A stretch of 64,000 nucleotides of DNA from the NCBI RefSeq assembly GCF_036417845.1, contig NC_089980.1, forward strand, positions 58,526,501 to 58,590,500, written 5' to 3'. The DNA is from Apteryx mantelli (lineage: Eukaryota; Chordata; Aves; Apterygiformes; Apterygidae). Positions 63,002 to 64,000 of the stretch are shown here, in pieces (the stretch's first letter is position 1; each line of letters begins with the position of its first letter). Position numbers and translations under genes: made by a program. The notes under the pieces are model-generated. The model saw only the letters and a list, made by a program, of their open reading frames with translations, searched no databases and had not been told where the DNA came from.

Positions 63002-64000
63002 TTTTTAATACAATTGCAAAGCCTGTCCCTGACCTCTGTTGGACTTTGCTCCTCTAGCTCCTTCTGAGGCCCATGAGGCATCCTACTGACTTCGCTTACC
63101 AGGGGTCTGTGCCAGCAGGTCCTTCGGCAGGACTGGGGCCCGAGAGAACAAAACAGCCAGCCCAGCAGGCCTGGCTCGGAGCAGTGGAGCTGAATTCTTG
63201 TGCAATCTTCCTTGAAACGAATTCAAGTTGGCTGGGAGCAGAGCATTTGCGCATGGTCTGAAAGCTGGATCGAGTACTATAAACAAAGGGAAACAAAAAG
63301 AGAGAGCTAGCACTGCATCCCACTACAAGGGGTTTGGCCAGCGGAGTAACGCAGGCATCTGACCTAGGCCAAGCAGTGCTGAACGCTGTGACGAATGCCT
63401 GCAGGAAGCGGGGGTGCGGCGCGAGAGGTCCGGTCTGTCAGGGACCCTGTGACTGGGACTCCCTCTGTCGTCAGTGGGAGCACTGGGTGGAGGTGCTAAC
63501 AGCTGGATGGCACAGAGCGCTTGGTGCCGAGGAGCTGCAAGCACAGAGAAACAAGAAAAGAGAAATACGTTGAGGAGACAAGAACAGAATCAGCATATGA
63601 TCACAGAAGCATGTTCCTCCGGAGCAAATGCAAGCTGGCTGGAGAGGAACAGGGAGACATCCCCGCTTCCCATGTGCACCTCCAAGCAGAGGTGCTAGGG
63701 AAGACACGCAGATGAGAATGAGCTGCAGATTGCAGCTCCCATGCAATGTAAGGGGGGAGGGGTATTCACATCATTTCACTGCACCTGCTGTCAGGGACCT
63801 GGTCTCTCCGTAAAGGTGATGGAGGGAAGGAGACTGCTCTACTTTAGGGGCTCTTAGGCATATAAATTGGGTCAATCCAGTTATTTTGACTGCACAGGAA
63901 GTATTTACACCATCCAGCTCAGGCACCCAGCTACTAGACAGTCTTCAAATGCAGTGGTGATGGTCTCTGGGAGGACAAGACCAACACAGTCCCGCTTGCA

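Larger units (their letters stand above)
54261..64000. other. Non-coding DNA, no gene seen
   Basis: Mixed composition with GC-richer patches at 55300-55480 and 59100-59420. A strong acceptor-like signal, TTTTTTTTCTCCCCCAG, ends at 60093 on the plus strand, but no exon can be defined. Bases 62265-62310 (GAAGGTCATCTAATTCT and following) faintly resemble a minus-oriented CR1 3' end. Confidence 0.5.

Overview
This window is nuclear DNA from a vertebrate, most likely a bird. It contains one confidently coding gene, IRF2BP2 (interferon regulatory factor 2 binding protein 2), on the minus strand as two exons at 14276-13226 and 12851-12136. The spliced frame gives 588 residues with the family's N-terminal C4 zinc finger, a nuclear localisation motif and a C-terminal C3HC4 RING. 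The bird assignment rests on low repeat density, a decayed CR1-type LINE, no recognisable mammalian Alu, B1 or L1 sequence, and a very GC-rich CpG-island promoter. A turtle or crocodilian is not excluded.

Layout: 1-9040 is non-coding DNA beyond the 3' end of IRF2BP2. It holds simple repeats, a pair of CACGTG E-boxes and a short relic at 4620-5343 that may be a decayed CKAP2/CKAP2L-like retrocopy. About 9045-12135 is the long AT-rich 3' UTR, with a polyadenylation signal at 9063-9068. 12136-14276 holds the coding exons and a 374-base intron that carries a minisatellite. 14277-15350 is the CpG-island promoter/5' UTR region, with four GC-rich short tandem repeats including GGGGCC and CCG runs. 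A second GC-rich block lies at 15665-16190.

From about 16.2 kb to the end I see no convincing protein-coding gene. That 48-kb stretch looks like a gene desert upstream of IRF2BP2, as in mammals where the region upstream of IRF2BP2 is also gene-poor. Within it are a CR1 LINE relic (about 44080-46265), two copies of a repeat family I cannot name (near 30.75 kb and 41.03 kb), another old repeat-like segment (about 40440-40790), microsatellites and several motif clusters that could be enhancers.

The genes cannot be described as cooperating, since only one is present. The flanking non-coding DNA is most plausibly the cis-regulatory domain of IRF2BP2. I found no tRNA, rRNA, CRISPR array or microbial feature. 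Nothing here amounts to a clearly new biological system; the best leads are the promoter repeat cluster, the intronic minisatellite, the unclassified repeat pair and the possible retrocopy.
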